Shown in pieces: positions 32,488 through 40,544 of a stretch of 45,644 nt of DNA (its first letter is position 1; every line of letters begins with the position of its first letter). A program made the position numbers and the translations under genes. The notes under the pieces are model-generated. The model was given only the letters and a program-made list of their open reading frames with translations. It searched no databases and was not told where the DNA came from. The stretch is from DASXVX01 sp036504075 (lineage in GTDB: Bacteria; Bacillota; Sulfobacillia; Symbiobacteriales; Symbiobacteriaceae): positions 1-45,644 of the forward strand of contig DASXVX010000025.1 in the NCBI GenBank assembly GCA_036504075.1, written 5' to 3'.

Positions 32488-34464
32488 GTGCTGGAGCGGC
32501 TGAAGTCCCGCCTTTTCACGATCGGACGGCGGATGCCCATTCGCCGGAAGATGTGGATGGGTTTCTTTCTGACGGCCCTCGTACCTTTGTTGGCGCTGGG
32601 CCTGTTCGGCCTGTTGCTGACCGACCGGGAACTGAAGCAGGACACCGGCAGCCGGATGGAGCGAGAGGTAGCGGTGCGTGCCAGCCGAATCAGCGCCAAG
32701 TTGGGCGCTCACCGGCAGACCCTGGAGTATCTTTGTGACCTGCCCTCCCTGCACCTGATGCTGACCGCGCCAACGCCGGAAATCCGGCAAGTGTTCAGCA
32801 AGCAGGTGGAGCAGGACCTCCTCGCGCTGTCGCATGCATCCCAGGTCTATCAACAAATCCGGTTCCTGGACGAGCAGGGGCAGGAGCAGGTGCGAGTGGA
32901 CTACCGGGCCGGGCCGGTGGTCGTCCCGCCGGCGCAACTGCAGGACAAAAAGGACCGCACATACTTCCGGGAGACCATCGGACTGACCCCCGGACAGGTT
33001 TATGTCTCCCCGGTGGAATTGAATCAGGAATACGGCAAGATTCAGGTTCCCTACGCCCCGGTGCTCCGGCTGGGTATGCCGGTCTTTGAGGAGGGGCGAC
33101 TCCGGGGGATCGTCGTGCTGAACATCTCCGCCTGGTCGTTCTTGCAGGACCCCGTGGGGAACGAGCAGGGGGCGGAGCTGTTCGTCGTCAAACCGGACGG
33201 CTCTTACGTCTGGCACCCGGACTCGGCCAAGGCCTTCGGCGGGCCGGACGACCTGAACACCGGCGAGGGCATCAGCAAGGATTACCCCGAAATCGCCGGG
33301 GAAATCCTGACGAACGACGGCGGCATCACCCATAGCAAGAGCGGCCGGATGGTCTCCTTCGTGAAACTCGCACCTGCCGCCGACTCCCGCAATTTCCTCG
33401 TGCTGGTGCTGACCGAGCGGGCCGGCGTGCTGGCCAGGCTGGCGAACCCCATGTTCTGGGGGACCCTGGCGCTGATTCTCGGCGCCGGCCTGGCCTCCCG
33501 CTGGGCGGGCATCGCCCTGGCCCGCCACATCGTGGAGCCCATCGAGGAACTCAGGACCGGCGTGGTCCGTCTGCGCACGGGCGACCTGTCCTCCCGGGTG
33601 GCCGTCCGTTCCGAAGACGAGATTGCGGCCCTGGCCGACGACGTTAACGGCATGGCCGCCGAACTCCAGGAGATGTATCAGGAACTGGAGGCGAAAGTGG
33701 CGCATCGGACCCGGACGCTGGTGGAGATGCACCACAAGCTTCAGGAGTCCGACCGACTCAAGTCGCAGTTCCTGGCGACCACGTCGCACGAGTTGCGGAC
33801 CCCGCTGACAGCGGTGATCGGCTTTGCCGAGGAACTGGACGACGAGACGGCCGGGCCGGTTACGCCTCGCCAGAAGCGGTACGTGGACAACATCCTGACC
33901 AGTGCCACGCACCTGTTACGGTTGATCAACGATCTGCTGGACCTGTCCAAGATTGAGGCGGGCCGCATGACGGTCCACCCGGAAGGAGTCCCCTTGCAGC
34001 CACTGGTGGCGGAGGCCGCGTCAATGATGGCCGGCCTGGCCCGCAGCCGCGGGATTGAACTTTTCACCGACGTTCCGGAGGACCTCGTGGTCTGGGCCGA
34101 CCGGCAGCGGGTGAAGCAGGTGGTACTCAACCTGCTGTCCAACGCCGTCAAGTTCACCCCGGCCGGCGGGCAGGTTCGAGTCCTGGCAGGACCTGAAGAG
34201 GGTGGGGTCCGGGTCGCCGTGGCGGACACGGGCATTGGCATCGCGCCCGAGGACCATGACCGGGTTTTCCGGGAGTTCGAACAGGCCGACCGCTCTCTGG
34301 CCCGCCGGATGGAGGGGACCGGCCTGGGGCTGCCGCTGTCCAAGCGGCTGGTGGAGTTAATGAACGGCACCATGGGCCTGGTCAGCCGGCCCGGCGAGGG
34401 CAGTTGTTTCTGGTTTACGTTGCCGAGGGCCCAAAAATCAGGTTACGAGGGGGAGCAGGTGTGA
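32488..34464 (+). CDS. Sensor histidine kinase with extracellular Cache-like domain
   Basis: A 658-residue membrane kinase. Helix 1 (about 22-42) and helix 2 (about 318-340) bracket a ~270-residue extracellular sensor that looks like a double Cache domain (IRFLDEQGQEQVRVDY, ...RTYFRETIGLTPGQVYVSPVEL). Then come HAMP (about 340-400), a short coiled coil, the HisKA box ATTSHELRTPLTAVIG with the phospho-accepting His, and the ATPase with NLLSNAVKFTP, DTGIGI, FREFEQAD and GTGLGLPLSKRLVE. All catalytic boxes are intact. GTG 32488 follows GGAGGGGGAAGG. The receiver gene overlaps its stop by 4 bases, so they form one system. The stimulus is unknown; small organic ligands are usual for Cache sensors. 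Confidence 0.92.
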   Translation: MLERLKSRLFTIGRRMPIRRKMWMGFFLTALVPLLALGLFGLLLTDRELKQDTGSRMEREVAVRASRISAKLGAHRQTLEYLCDLPSLHLMLTAPTPEIRQVFSKQVEQDLLALSHASQVYQQIRFLDEQGQEQVRVDYRAGPVVVPPAQLQDKKDRTYFRETIGLTPGQVYVSPVELNQEYGKIQVPYAPVLRLGMPVFEEGRLRGIVVLNISAWSFLQDPVGNEQGAELFVVKPDGSYVWHPDSAKAFGGPDDLNTGEGISKDYPEIAGEILTNDGGITHSKSGRMVSFVKLAPAADSRNFLVLVLTERAGVLARLANPMFWGTLALILGAGLASRWAGIALARHIVEPIEELRTGVVRLRTGDLSSRVAVRSEDEIAALADDVNGMAAELQEMYQELEAKVAHRTRTLVEMHHKLQESDRLKSQFLATTSHELRTPLTAVIGFAEELDDETAGPVTPRQKRYVDNILTSATHLLRLINDLLDLSKIEAGRMTVHPEGVPLQPLVAEAASMMAGLARSRGIELFTDVPEDLVVWADRQRVKQVVLNLLSNAVKFTPAGGQVRVLAGPEEGGVRVAVADTGIGIAPEDHDRVFREFEQADRSLARRMEGTGLGLPLSKRLVELMNGTMGLVSRPGEGSCFWFTLPRAQKSGYEGEQV

Positions 34465-34826
34465 AGCGCGTCCTGGTGGTTGACGACCATGCCATGACGG
34501 TAGAGTTGCTGACCGCCCGGCTGGAGGCGATGGGGTTGCACGTGACGCCGGCATCCTCCGGGTCCGAGGCGTTGGCGCTCATCGCCGGGATAAAGCCGGA
34601 CCTGGTGTTGCTGGACGTGATGATGCCGGAGATGGACGGCTTCGAGGTGACCCGCCGGCTGAAAGCGAATCTGGACACCCGACACATCCCGGTGGTGCTG
34701 CTCACGGCGCTCAGTTCGGCTGAGGATGAGGCTCAGGGCCGGGAGGCCGGGGCCGACGGATTCCTCCGCAAGCCGTTCCAGAAACCGGAGTTGAAGGACC
34801 TCATTGCCGCCATGCTGGGGGTCTAA
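34461..34826 (+). CDS. Single-domain response regulator (receiver only)
   Basis: A 121-residue CheY-like receiver. The acidic pocket is VVDDH, the phosphorylated Asp lies in LLDVMMPEMDG, the Thr in LLTALS and the Lys in LRKPFQKP. There is no output domain, so it acts by protein contact, for instance on another kinase or the flagellar switch. GTG 34461 overlaps the kinase stop (GTGA), which indicates coupled translation; the preceding GAGGGGGAG serves as ribosome binding site. A terminator follows. Confidence 0.92.
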   Translation: MKRVLVVDDHAMTVELLTARLEAMGLHVTPASSGSEALALIAGIKPDLVLLDVMMPEMDGFEVTRRLKANLDTRHIPVVLLTALSSAEDEAQGREAGADGFLRKPFQKPELKDLIAAMLGV

Positions 34827-34842
34827 CGGGCCACGCAACGAT

Positions 34843-34892
34843 AAGGGGCTGAATTCCGCTCTGCCGGCGGGATTCAGCCCCTGTTCCTTATG
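34843..34892 (+). terminator. Terminator of the kinase-receiver operon
   Basis: AGGGGCTGAATTCC (34844-34857) pairs with GGGATTCAGCCCCT (34869-34882), one wobble pair, followed by GTTCCTTATGTT. It also ends the convergent kinase-like gene at 34903. Confidence 0.8.
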
Positions 34893-34902
34893 TTGCCGGA
34901 AG

Positions 34903-35556
34903 TCAGGCCCGAAACCAGGTAAAGAGGAGGCCGGAGCGGCCACCCGCCGGAGCGCACCCGACGCTCCCGCCGCAGGCCCTGCAGACGGCCACCGCCAGGG
35001 CCGGCCCGATCAGCGGGCTCACCGGGCCTTTGGTCACCTGCCGGTCGGGCAATCTGTCGGCGGCCAGGGCGGCAAAGACCGGGTCCCAGACCGCCGGCCC
35101 GGAGAGCAGCAGCCGCCCGTCGGGTTCCAGTCGGACCGTGGCCGGCTCCCCGGCAACGGCCAACCCCTGCATGAAGTCCCGCAGGCCGCTCAGAGCGGGA
35201 GCCAGGACCCAGGGGTCGGCTGCCACCGGGAACGGCCCGTCGGGCAACGCCACCCGAAAGGCCGGCTGGCGGTCCCTGTCCGGCACGAGCCGCTCGGCCA
35301 GAACCTCCCGCAGATCAATCCGTTCCGGCTGAAGCCGGTAGTCGCCGCCTTGCAACCGGAGCCAGAGGCTCAACTGTTCGATGGTCCGGTCCAGCTGGGC
35401 CGCTTCGGCCGCGGCCAGGCTCAAGTACCGCCGGGTTTTCGCGCCGGCTTCGGGCGGCATGGTCTCCTCGGCCATCTCCAGGGCCATGGAGAGCCCGTGC
35501 AGACCGGCCCGCAGGTCGTGGGCCAACTCCCGGGCCAGCTTCAGCGGCTCGGACAT
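34903..35556 (-). CDS. Soluble histidine kinase-like protein with degenerate ATPase part
   Basis: A 217-residue cytoplasmic protein without membrane segments. The H-box is present (ELAHDLRAGLHGLS, with His near residue 13). The following helical part looks like HisKA, but the ATPase domain has lost its nucleotide boxes: where NLLxNA is expected there is ALSGLRDFMQG, and no DxGxG or GxGxG motif is seen. It can probably be phosphorylated or act as a docking partner but not phosphorylate itself. Its ATG directly abuts the stop of the OmpR-type regulator, so the two are made together. It may be a phosphatase or anti-kinase for that regulator. Confidence 0.75.
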   Translation of the reverse strand: MSEPLKLARELAHDLRAGLHGLSMALEMAEETMPPEAGAKTRRYLSLAAAEAAQLDRTIEQLSLWLRLQGGDYRLQPERIDLREVLAERLVPDRDRQPAFRVALPDGPFPVAADPWVLAPALSGLRDFMQGLAVAGEPATVRLEPDGRLLLSGPAVWDPVFAALAADRLPDRQVTKGPVSPLIGPALAVAVCRACGGSVGCAPAGGRSGLLFTWFRA

Positions 35557-36261
35557 TCAGTTCGCCTCCAGTTTGTAGCCTACGCCGCGGACCGTCTTCA
35601 GATAGGACGGCCGGGCGGGGTCGGGCTCGATTTTGTCCCGCAACCGCTTGATATGGACGGCCACGGTCCCGACATCGCCGTAGCCCCCGCCCCAAAGCCG
35701 CTCGTATAGCTGGGCGTGGGAGAAGACCTGCCGCTGGTGGCACGCCAGGAACCAGAGCAGGTCGAACTCTTTCGCCGGCAGCGCCACGGCGGTGCCGTCA
35801 ACTCTCAGCGTCCGTGCACTGTTGTCAATCTCCAGTCCGCCGACGCGGACCACCTCGCCGGGGGCGTGCTGGACGGCGAATCGCCGCTCCAACTCGTCGA
35901 TGCGCCGGAAAATTGCCTTGACCCGAGCCACCAGTTCCCGTCGTCCGAAGGGCTTGCAGAGGTAGTCGTCGGCACCCATGCCCAGACCCAGCACCTTGTC
36001 GATCTCGTCGGTGCGAGCGGAAAGCATCAGGATCGGGATGGCGGACTCTGCTCGCACTTTCCGGCAGATTTCCAGCCCGTCTACGAACGGCAGCACCACG
36101 TCCAGAATCAGCAGGCCCGGGCGCTCTGCGGCGATCAGTTCGCAGGCGCCCAGGCCCTGGTTGTAGGTGAGTACCTGATAGCCTTCGCCCTGGAGGCAGC
36201 CTGCCACCACTTCCAGGGCCGTGGGATCGTCGTCGACGACCACGATCTTGCGGTCAGCCAT
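35557..36261 (-). CDS. OmpR/PhoB-family response regulator
   Basis: A 234-residue DNA-binding regulator. Receiver: VVDDDP, phosphorylated Asp in LILDVVLPFVDG and Lys in CKPFGRREL. The C-terminal winged helix (about 135-234) is typical: LPAKEFDLLWFLACHQRQVFS, then VGTVAVHIKRLRDKIE, then YLKTVRGVGYKLE. ATG 36261 follows GGGAGGAAC. It lies next to the copper/polyferredoxin operon, in the same direction but 100 bases beyond its last gene, and three 11-bp repeats of the kind this family binds lie in the divergent promoter of the redox island at 39285-39317. It is a good candidate for the regulator of that island. Confidence 0.92.
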   Translation of the reverse strand: MADRKIVVVDDDPTALEVVAGCLQGEGYQVLTYNQGLGACELIAAERPGLLILDVVLPFVDGLEICRKVRAESAIPILMLSARTDEIDKVLGLGMGADDYLCKPFGRRELVARVKAIFRRIDELERRFAVQHAPGEVVRVGGLEIDNSARTLRVDGTAVALPAKEFDLLWFLACHQRQVFSHAQLYERLWGGGYGDVGTVAVHIKRLRDKIEPDPARPSYLKTVRGVGYKLEAN

Positions 36262-36362
36262 GGTTCGTTCCTCCCTGAGCGCCACCGTGTGACTCCAGTG
36301 TAAAGCCCGGCCACCGGCGCCACAATCCGTTGCCAGCCCAAGTTAAGCTTCCCCCCGGCATG

Positions 36363-36746
36363 TCACGGAAGGACTACGATCTTTCCGAGCATCTCCCCGT
36401 GGTGTGTGCCGCACATCCGGGCGCAGGCGAAGACATACTCGCCCGGCGTTCTCGGTGCTGTGAACTCCACCAGCGCCGGCTTGCCTGGGTAGATCTCATC
36501 CACCCGCACGCCGAGCTTCGGGGACTGGAAGCCGTGGACCACGTCTTTGGCGTGGATCTGAAGCCGGACCGGCTCGCCGGGGTGGACGTAAATGGCGTTC
36601 GGCGCAAAGCCGTGTTCCTGGTCCACCTGAACGATGACATCGGCGCTGACCCGGTTCATCTGATAGGCCAGGACCACGGCGGGGGTGCCGACCAGCACCG
36701 CCGCCAGGCACAGCCCGGCCAGCCATTCCTGTCTGGGAGTCCGCAT
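36363..36746 (-). CDS. Membrane-anchored CuA-domain (CoxII-like) protein
   Basis: A 127-residue protein with one N-terminal anchor (about 8-28) and a cupredoxin domain outside the membrane. The binuclear CuA ligands are complete: His71 in DVVHGFQSP, and Cys108, Cys112, His116 and Met119 in CARMCGTHHGEM. CuA centres accept single electrons, as in cytochrome oxidase subunit II or NosZ, but here there is no oxidase gene. ATG 36746 follows AAAGGAGGGG. It is the last gene of a four-gene operon with a plastocyanin-like protein, another CuA protein and a NosR-like polyferredoxin, divergent from a molybdopterin/Rieske/peroxidase operon; it probably relays electrons there. Confidence 0.85.
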   Translation of the reverse strand: MRTPRQEWLAGLCLAAVLVGTPAVVLAYQMNRVSADVIVQVDQEHGFAPNAIYVHPGEPVRLQIHAKDVVHGFQSPKLGVRVDEIYPGKPALVEFTAPRTPGEYVFACARMCGTHHGEMLGKIVVLP

Positions 36747-36759
36747 TCCTTCCCCTCCT

Positions 36760-38262
36760 TTAACCGACGAAGAGCCAGGTGAAAGCCGCCGCCACGCCGG
36801 TGAGCAGCAGGGCGACCGGGGCCATGGCCAGGGCGGCGCTTTTCGCATCGCCGACGGTTTGCCGGGCCACCTTGAAGCCCACGTCCAGGCTGTAGGCCAG
36901 GCCGAAAAGCAGGGCCCCAACCTGCAGATAAGGCAGCCAGCGGAGGCCGAACGGCGTCCACGGGAAGGCCGCCGTGCCAAAGAGGTTCCAGCCCCAGCCG
37001 AAGGGGTCGGAGATGATCCGGATGATATAGGACCCGTTGGGCAGCAGAATGGCGAAGCTGAAAGCGATCCAGGCGAGCAGGCCCATGGGCACCAGGCTGT
37101 AGCTCAGGTTCGTGAAGAGCTTCCGGAAAGGCGTCTCCGTCCCCGAGAGCTTCCGCCCGAGCCAGACGAACCCGCCGAAGACCGCCGGCACCACTGCCAG
37201 GACGATGGTCAGCAAAATGGCGATGTAGGTCAGGTAGCCGGAGAGCGTCCGGGCGTTGGCCCAGGCCTTGAGGATTCCCCAGGGACCCATCATCGTTGAG
37301 GAGTAAATGGCAGCGGCGCCCAGCATGATGAACGCCTTCCACGATTCGTCCAACCCCCGGTGCTTGTCCACCAGCAGGTCAACCCCCGGCGGACGCAGTC
37401 GCAAGGACATGTTGTCCATCGAGCAGGTGCGGAAGCATTCGAAGCACATGCCGCAGTACGTGTTGCGGCTCATGGTGGTCGGCGCCTCCAGCCAGGGGCA
37501 GGCGTAAGCGTCCGCCGTGTCGGTGACGCACTCTTTGGTCCCGTGGGACCGGCACGTGGCGTAGTCGTTGTGCCGGATCTCCATCATCGCAAAGTTGGAG
37601 TAGAGCCCGAGAAAGCCGCCCACCGGGCAGAGGTACCGGCAGAAGGTCCGCTTCTCGAATATGACCGACGTAGCCAGGGCCGCCACGACGATGGCGGTCA
37701 GCATGAGCGCGGTGGCCCAGGGGCGGGTCGTCAGGATGCCGCTGAAGAGCGCCAGGAACAGGAAAATGATGTTGACCGGCCACATGTTCCGCAGCGGCGC
37801 CGGCCACTTCTTGCCCAGTCCCAGGGGCGCTGTCAGCCGACGGACGATGAACGACCGGCGCTGCAGCCACTCGCCCAGGGAGGGGAGCGGGCACATGGCG
37901 CACCAGATGCGGCTGGCGAAGGGCACCAGCACCAGCATCAGCAGCGACCACCAGAAGATCCAGACCAGAACGATGATCAAATTGGTGTTGCCCACCGGCG
38001 AGCCAATCCACCCGGCCAACAAGGCGGGCACGAAGAGCAGCATGCCGAGCATCTGCAACAGAAAGGCGGACCAGCGGCTCCGGAGTACCTTCCGGAGCCA
38101 CGGGAACCGGGCCGTCAGGTCGTAGCGCCAGTGCACGGGCATGAGGCCCAGGAACTTCGCGTCGTCCGGAATGCCGTTCAGGCCCCGGACCGCCCGTTCT
38201 GCCGGCGAAGCCGGCGTTCGTAGCCCCCCAGCGCACGCGGCGCACTTTTCCGGTGCACTCAT
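36760..38262 (-). CDS. NosR/NapH/CcoG-like membrane polyferredoxin
   Basis: A 500-residue protein with about ten hydrophobic segments. Cysteine motifs: CAACAGG at the N-terminus, WCAMCPLPSLGEW and FCRYLCPVGGFLGLYS (the CxxCP/CxxxCP loops of NosR/NapH/CcoG proteins), and a ferredoxin group YCGMCFECFRTCSMDNM. The periplasmic FMN domain of NosR is absent. Relatives take electrons from quinol and pass them across the membrane. ATG 38262 overlaps the stop of the preceding CuA gene (ATGA); the longer frame upstream is a shadow of that gene. It lies between two CuA-domain genes, which suggests quinol to Fe-S to CuA transfer. Confidence 0.82.
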   Translation of the reverse strand: MSAPEKCAACAGGLRTPASPAERAVRGLNGIPDDAKFLGLMPVHWRYDLTARFPWLRKVLRSRWSAFLLQMLGMLLFVPALLAGWIGSPVGNTNLIIVLVWIFWWSLLMLVLVPFASRIWCAMCPLPSLGEWLQRRSFIVRRLTAPLGLGKKWPAPLRNMWPVNIIFLFLALFSGILTTRPWATALMLTAIVVAALATSVIFEKRTFCRYLCPVGGFLGLYSNFAMMEIRHNDYATCRSHGTKECVTDTADAYACPWLEAPTTMSRNTYCGMCFECFRTCSMDNMSLRLRPPGVDLLVDKHRGLDESWKAFIMLGAAAIYSSTMMGPWGILKAWANARTLSGYLTYIAILLTIVLAVVPAVFGGFVWLGRKLSGTETPFRKLFTNLSYSLVPMGLLAWIAFSFAILLPNGSYIIRIISDPFGWGWNLFGTAAFPWTPFGLRWLPYLQVGALLFGLAYSLDVGFKVARQTVGDAKSAALAMAPVALLLTGVAAAFTWLFVG

Positions 38263-38729
38263 GGCTTCTTCACCCCCAGCATCAGTAAGTGGCCGGTGAA
38301 GCCGAGCCCGCCGCCGGCGGCCAGCACCCAGCCGGCGCCCGCATAGTAGTTGGGCCGGACCCGGAGCCAACCAATCATGTACGGATGGAACGTGCCGCAG
38401 GTGGTGGAGCAGCGGTACATCCAGCGGCCCGCCTTGTCGGCGACGAACTGGATCGTGTCCGGTTTGCCGGGTTCGAGGTGCTCGTTGATGCCATAACCGT
38501 CCAGGTAGAAGCCGTGGGACGCGTCCATGGCCATGATATGGATCTTGACCAGGTCGCCCTGGTTCACGGTGACGATGCCGGGGCCGTATTCCCACTGCCG
38601 GGCCTCCATGTCGATCTCCACGATCTTCGGGCTGCCGCCGGCGGACGCCCGCCCGGAAAACAGCAAGAGCCCCAGGCCGCCGACGGTGATTAGCCCGCAG
38701 GTGAGCAGGGCGAGCCAACGCTTAGACAT
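38259..38729 (-). CDS. CuA-domain protein with N- and C-terminal membrane segments
   Basis: A 156-residue protein. An N-terminal anchor (about 5-24) and a C-terminal hydrophobic segment (GAGWVLAAGGGLGFTGHLLML) enclose a cupredoxin domain with full CuA ligands: His72 in DASHGFYLDG, and Cys107, Cys111, His115 and Met118 in CSTTCGTFHPYM. The start at 38729 lies close to GGGAGGAG. Its stop overlaps the start of the polyferredoxin gene. It differs from the other CuA protein of the operon (36363-36746), so the two are probably not interchangeable. A NosZ-like or CoxII-like role as electron acceptor is inferred from the ligands. Confidence 0.85.
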   Translation of the reverse strand: MSKRWLALLTCGLITVGGLGLLLFSGRASAGGSPKIVEIDMEARQWEYGPGIVTVNQGDLVKIHIMAMDASHGFYLDGYGINEHLEPGKPDTIQFVADKAGRWMYRCSTTCGTFHPYMIGWLRVRPNYYAGAGWVLAAGGGLGFTGHLLMLGVKKP

Positions 38730-38755
38730 TCCGTCATCTCCTCCCGGGTGTCCGG

Positions 38756-39199
38756 CTACTTCACTACGACCTTGGCTGTCATGCCCTGGAGAAAGTGGCT
38801 GTCGGTCTTGCAGTAGATCTGGTACGTGCCGGGCTTGTCGAAGGTGTGGGTGAAGGACTGGCCTTCCTTTAGATCCTGGCTGTGGAACTTGGCGTCTTCG
38901 GGCTTCTTGGGGTCGCCTTCATAAACGGAGTGGTCGCTGGCGTTGTCCTTGTTAGTGAAGGTGACGGCGGTGCCGGCGGTCACTTCGAGGGTCGCCGGGT
39001 TGAACTTCATATTGTTTAGCTCGACGGCGGCTTTCCCCGGCGTCGCAGCCGGTGCGGAGGCGGTGGGCGCGGCACCGGCCGGGGCAGTGCCTGAAGCCAT
39101 GGCCGGGGCCTGACCGGCGGACTTGCCGCCGCAGCCGGCGAGCAGGGTGAGGGCGAGGGCGGAGCCGGCGATCAGCGTAAGGGTGCGGGTATTCTGCAT
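38756..39199 (-). CDS. Plastocyanin/azurin-like blue copper lipoprotein
   Basis: A 147-residue lipoprotein (lipobox LAGC). After a Pro/Ala linker comes a cupredoxin domain with a type 1 copper site: His in DHSVYEGDP, then Cys, His and Met in YCKTDSHFLQGM. It is a mobile one-electron carrier on the outer face of the membrane. ATG 39199 lies behind GGAGGAGAACCACC. It is the first gene of the copper/polyferredoxin operon, 26 bases before the CuA gene, and is divergent from the peroxidase/Rieske/molybdopterin operon, to whose heme or Rieske centres it could pass electrons. Confidence 0.87.
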   Translation of the reverse strand: MQNTRTLTLIAGSALALTLLAGCGGKSAGQAPAMASGTAPAGAAPTASAPAATPGKAAVELNNMKFNPATLEVTAGTAVTFTNKDNASDHSVYEGDPKKPEDAKFHSQDLKEGQSFTHTFDKPGTYQIYCKTDSHFLQGMTAKVVVK

Positions 39200-39284
39200 G
39201 GTGGTTCTCCTCCGGTGGGGATTTGGTGGATTGCGACCTCACTCTATCACGGCCTCCGGTCCCTTGTGGGGAAACGGCCCAAGG

Positions 39285-39317
39285 CTTAAGGGCGAGTTAG
39301 TCTGCCGTTAATCTGCG
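39285..39317. promoter_or_regulatory. Three 11-bp direct repeats, likely OmpR/PhoB-type operator
   Basis: CTTAAGGGCGA (39285), GTTAGTCTGCC (39296) and GTTAATCTGCG (39307) begin exactly 11 bases apart, with a shared TTA(A/G) core. Tandem direct repeats of 11 bp are the usual binding layout of OmpR/PhoB-family regulators. The site is in the 193-base divergent promoter between the copper operon and the oxidoreductase operon; an OmpR-type regulator gene lies 3 kb away. Confidence 0.6.
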
Positions 39318-39392
39318 GTGCATGGGGAGTTCAACTCCGGGTGGTAGGGTGGTATTGCATCCAATCCACACATCTCCCGAGGGGGGATTCCT

Positions 39393-40529
39393 GTGCCACG
39401 CTTCTACTTCAAGGCAGCCGTGGCGGCCCTGTGCGCAGTCGCCGCCCTGGCGGCGGGCTGCGCCAGGGCGGGCCAACCGACCCAGCCGGTCGGCGGCTCC
39501 GGCGCACCGGCACCGCTCAAGGTCGTTGTGCCCAGCGACCAGAATGAGGCCAAAATCGCTCTGGGCAAGCAACTGTTCTACGAGACCCGGCTCAGCGGCG
39601 ACCGCGGCCTCTCCTGTGTCGCCTGCCACGTCCCCGACAAAGGCTGGGCTGACGGCAAACCCTTGTCCGACGGCTACCCTGGCACCAAGTACTTCCGAAA
39701 CACGCCCACGCTCCTGAACGTCGCCACCGACTACACGAAGCTGGACTGGGACGGCCGCTTCACCGTGAGCGACATGGACTCGCTGGTCCGGGACCGGTTG
39801 ACTGAATCGCACTTTGGCATGGTAGACGGCCGGCTGATGGCCGAACGGCTCAAGCAGGTACCCGAGTATGAGGCGTTTTTCAAGGCGGCCTTCGGCGCCG
39901 AGCCGAACTTCAGCCGTACGCTCTCCGCCCTCAGCACCTTCGTCAAGACCCTGAAGACCGAGCCGAACCCGTACGACCAGTATCTGAAGGGCGACAAAAG
40001 CGCGCTGGCGCCGGACGCCGCCCGTGGCGCCGCCCTCTTCATCGGCAAGGCCAACTGCATCCAGTGCCACGCCGGGCCCAACCTGACCGATGGCAAATCC
40101 TACAACCTGGGCGTCCCCGAGAATCCGGACATCCTCAAGGACCCGCTGCGGATCATCACCATGCGCAAGTTCCTGCGGACCATGGGTGCGCCGGGTTACG
40201 AGACCATCGCCGAGGACCCGGGGCTCTACGCGATCACGCAGAAGTTTGGCGACTGGGGCAAGTTCCGCACCCCGTCGCTCCGGGAAGTGGCCAAGACAGC
40301 GCCGTACATGCACAACGGCATGCTTACCACCCTGGACGACGTGGTCTCCTTCTATAACAACGGCGGCGGCACGGCCAAGAACAAGTCCAGCCTCTTGAAG
40401 CCCCTGAACCTGAACGCTGACGAGCAGAAGGACCTGGTGGCGTTCCTGAAGGCCCTTTCCGGCAAGGACCCTGCCCTCACCCCGCCGCCCGAACTGGACT
40501 ACCAGTTGCGGCCGCTCGGCAAGAATTGA
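39393..40529 (+). CDS. Diheme cytochrome c peroxidase/MauG-like lipoprotein (IdrP-like), copy 1
   Basis: A 378-residue protein with lipobox LAAGC (Cys23) and two c-type heme motifs, CVACH (75-79) and CIQCH (222-226), in the bacterial cytochrome c peroxidase/MauG fold (GKQLFYETRLSGD, PTLLNVA, FRTPSLREVAKTAPYMHNG). Such enzymes reduce hydrogen peroxide or oxidise substrates with high-valent iron. GTG 39393 follows GGGGGGATT. It is the first gene of an operon with a second copy, a Rieske protein and a molybdopterin subunit. Two such peroxidases accompany the iodate reductase genes (idrP1, idrP2), where they are thought to handle reactive by-products; arsenite oxidase operons normally lack them. 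Confidence 0.85.
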   Translation: MPRFYFKAAVAALCAVAALAAGCARAGQPTQPVGGSGAPAPLKVVVPSDQNEAKIALGKQLFYETRLSGDRGLSCVACHVPDKGWADGKPLSDGYPGTKYFRNTPTLLNVATDYTKLDWDGRFTVSDMDSLVRDRLTESHFGMVDGRLMAERLKQVPEYEAFFKAAFGAEPNFSRTLSALSTFVKTLKTEPNPYDQYLKGDKSALAPDAARGAALFIGKANCIQCHAGPNLTDGKSYNLGVPENPDILKDPLRIITMRKFLRTMGAPGYETIAEDPGLYAITQKFGDWGKFRTPSLREVAKTAPYMHNGMLTTLDDVVSFYNNGGGTAKNKSSLLKPLNLNADEQKDLVAFLKALSGKDPALTPPPELDYQLRPLGKN

Positions 40530-40544
40530 GAGGAGGAAGCGTAG

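Noticed and set aside
38263..38718. N-terminal extension of the polyferredoxin
   Set aside because: The extension is the other frame of the CuA-domain gene and is Arg/Pro-rich without pattern; the ATG overlapping that gene's stop is the real start.
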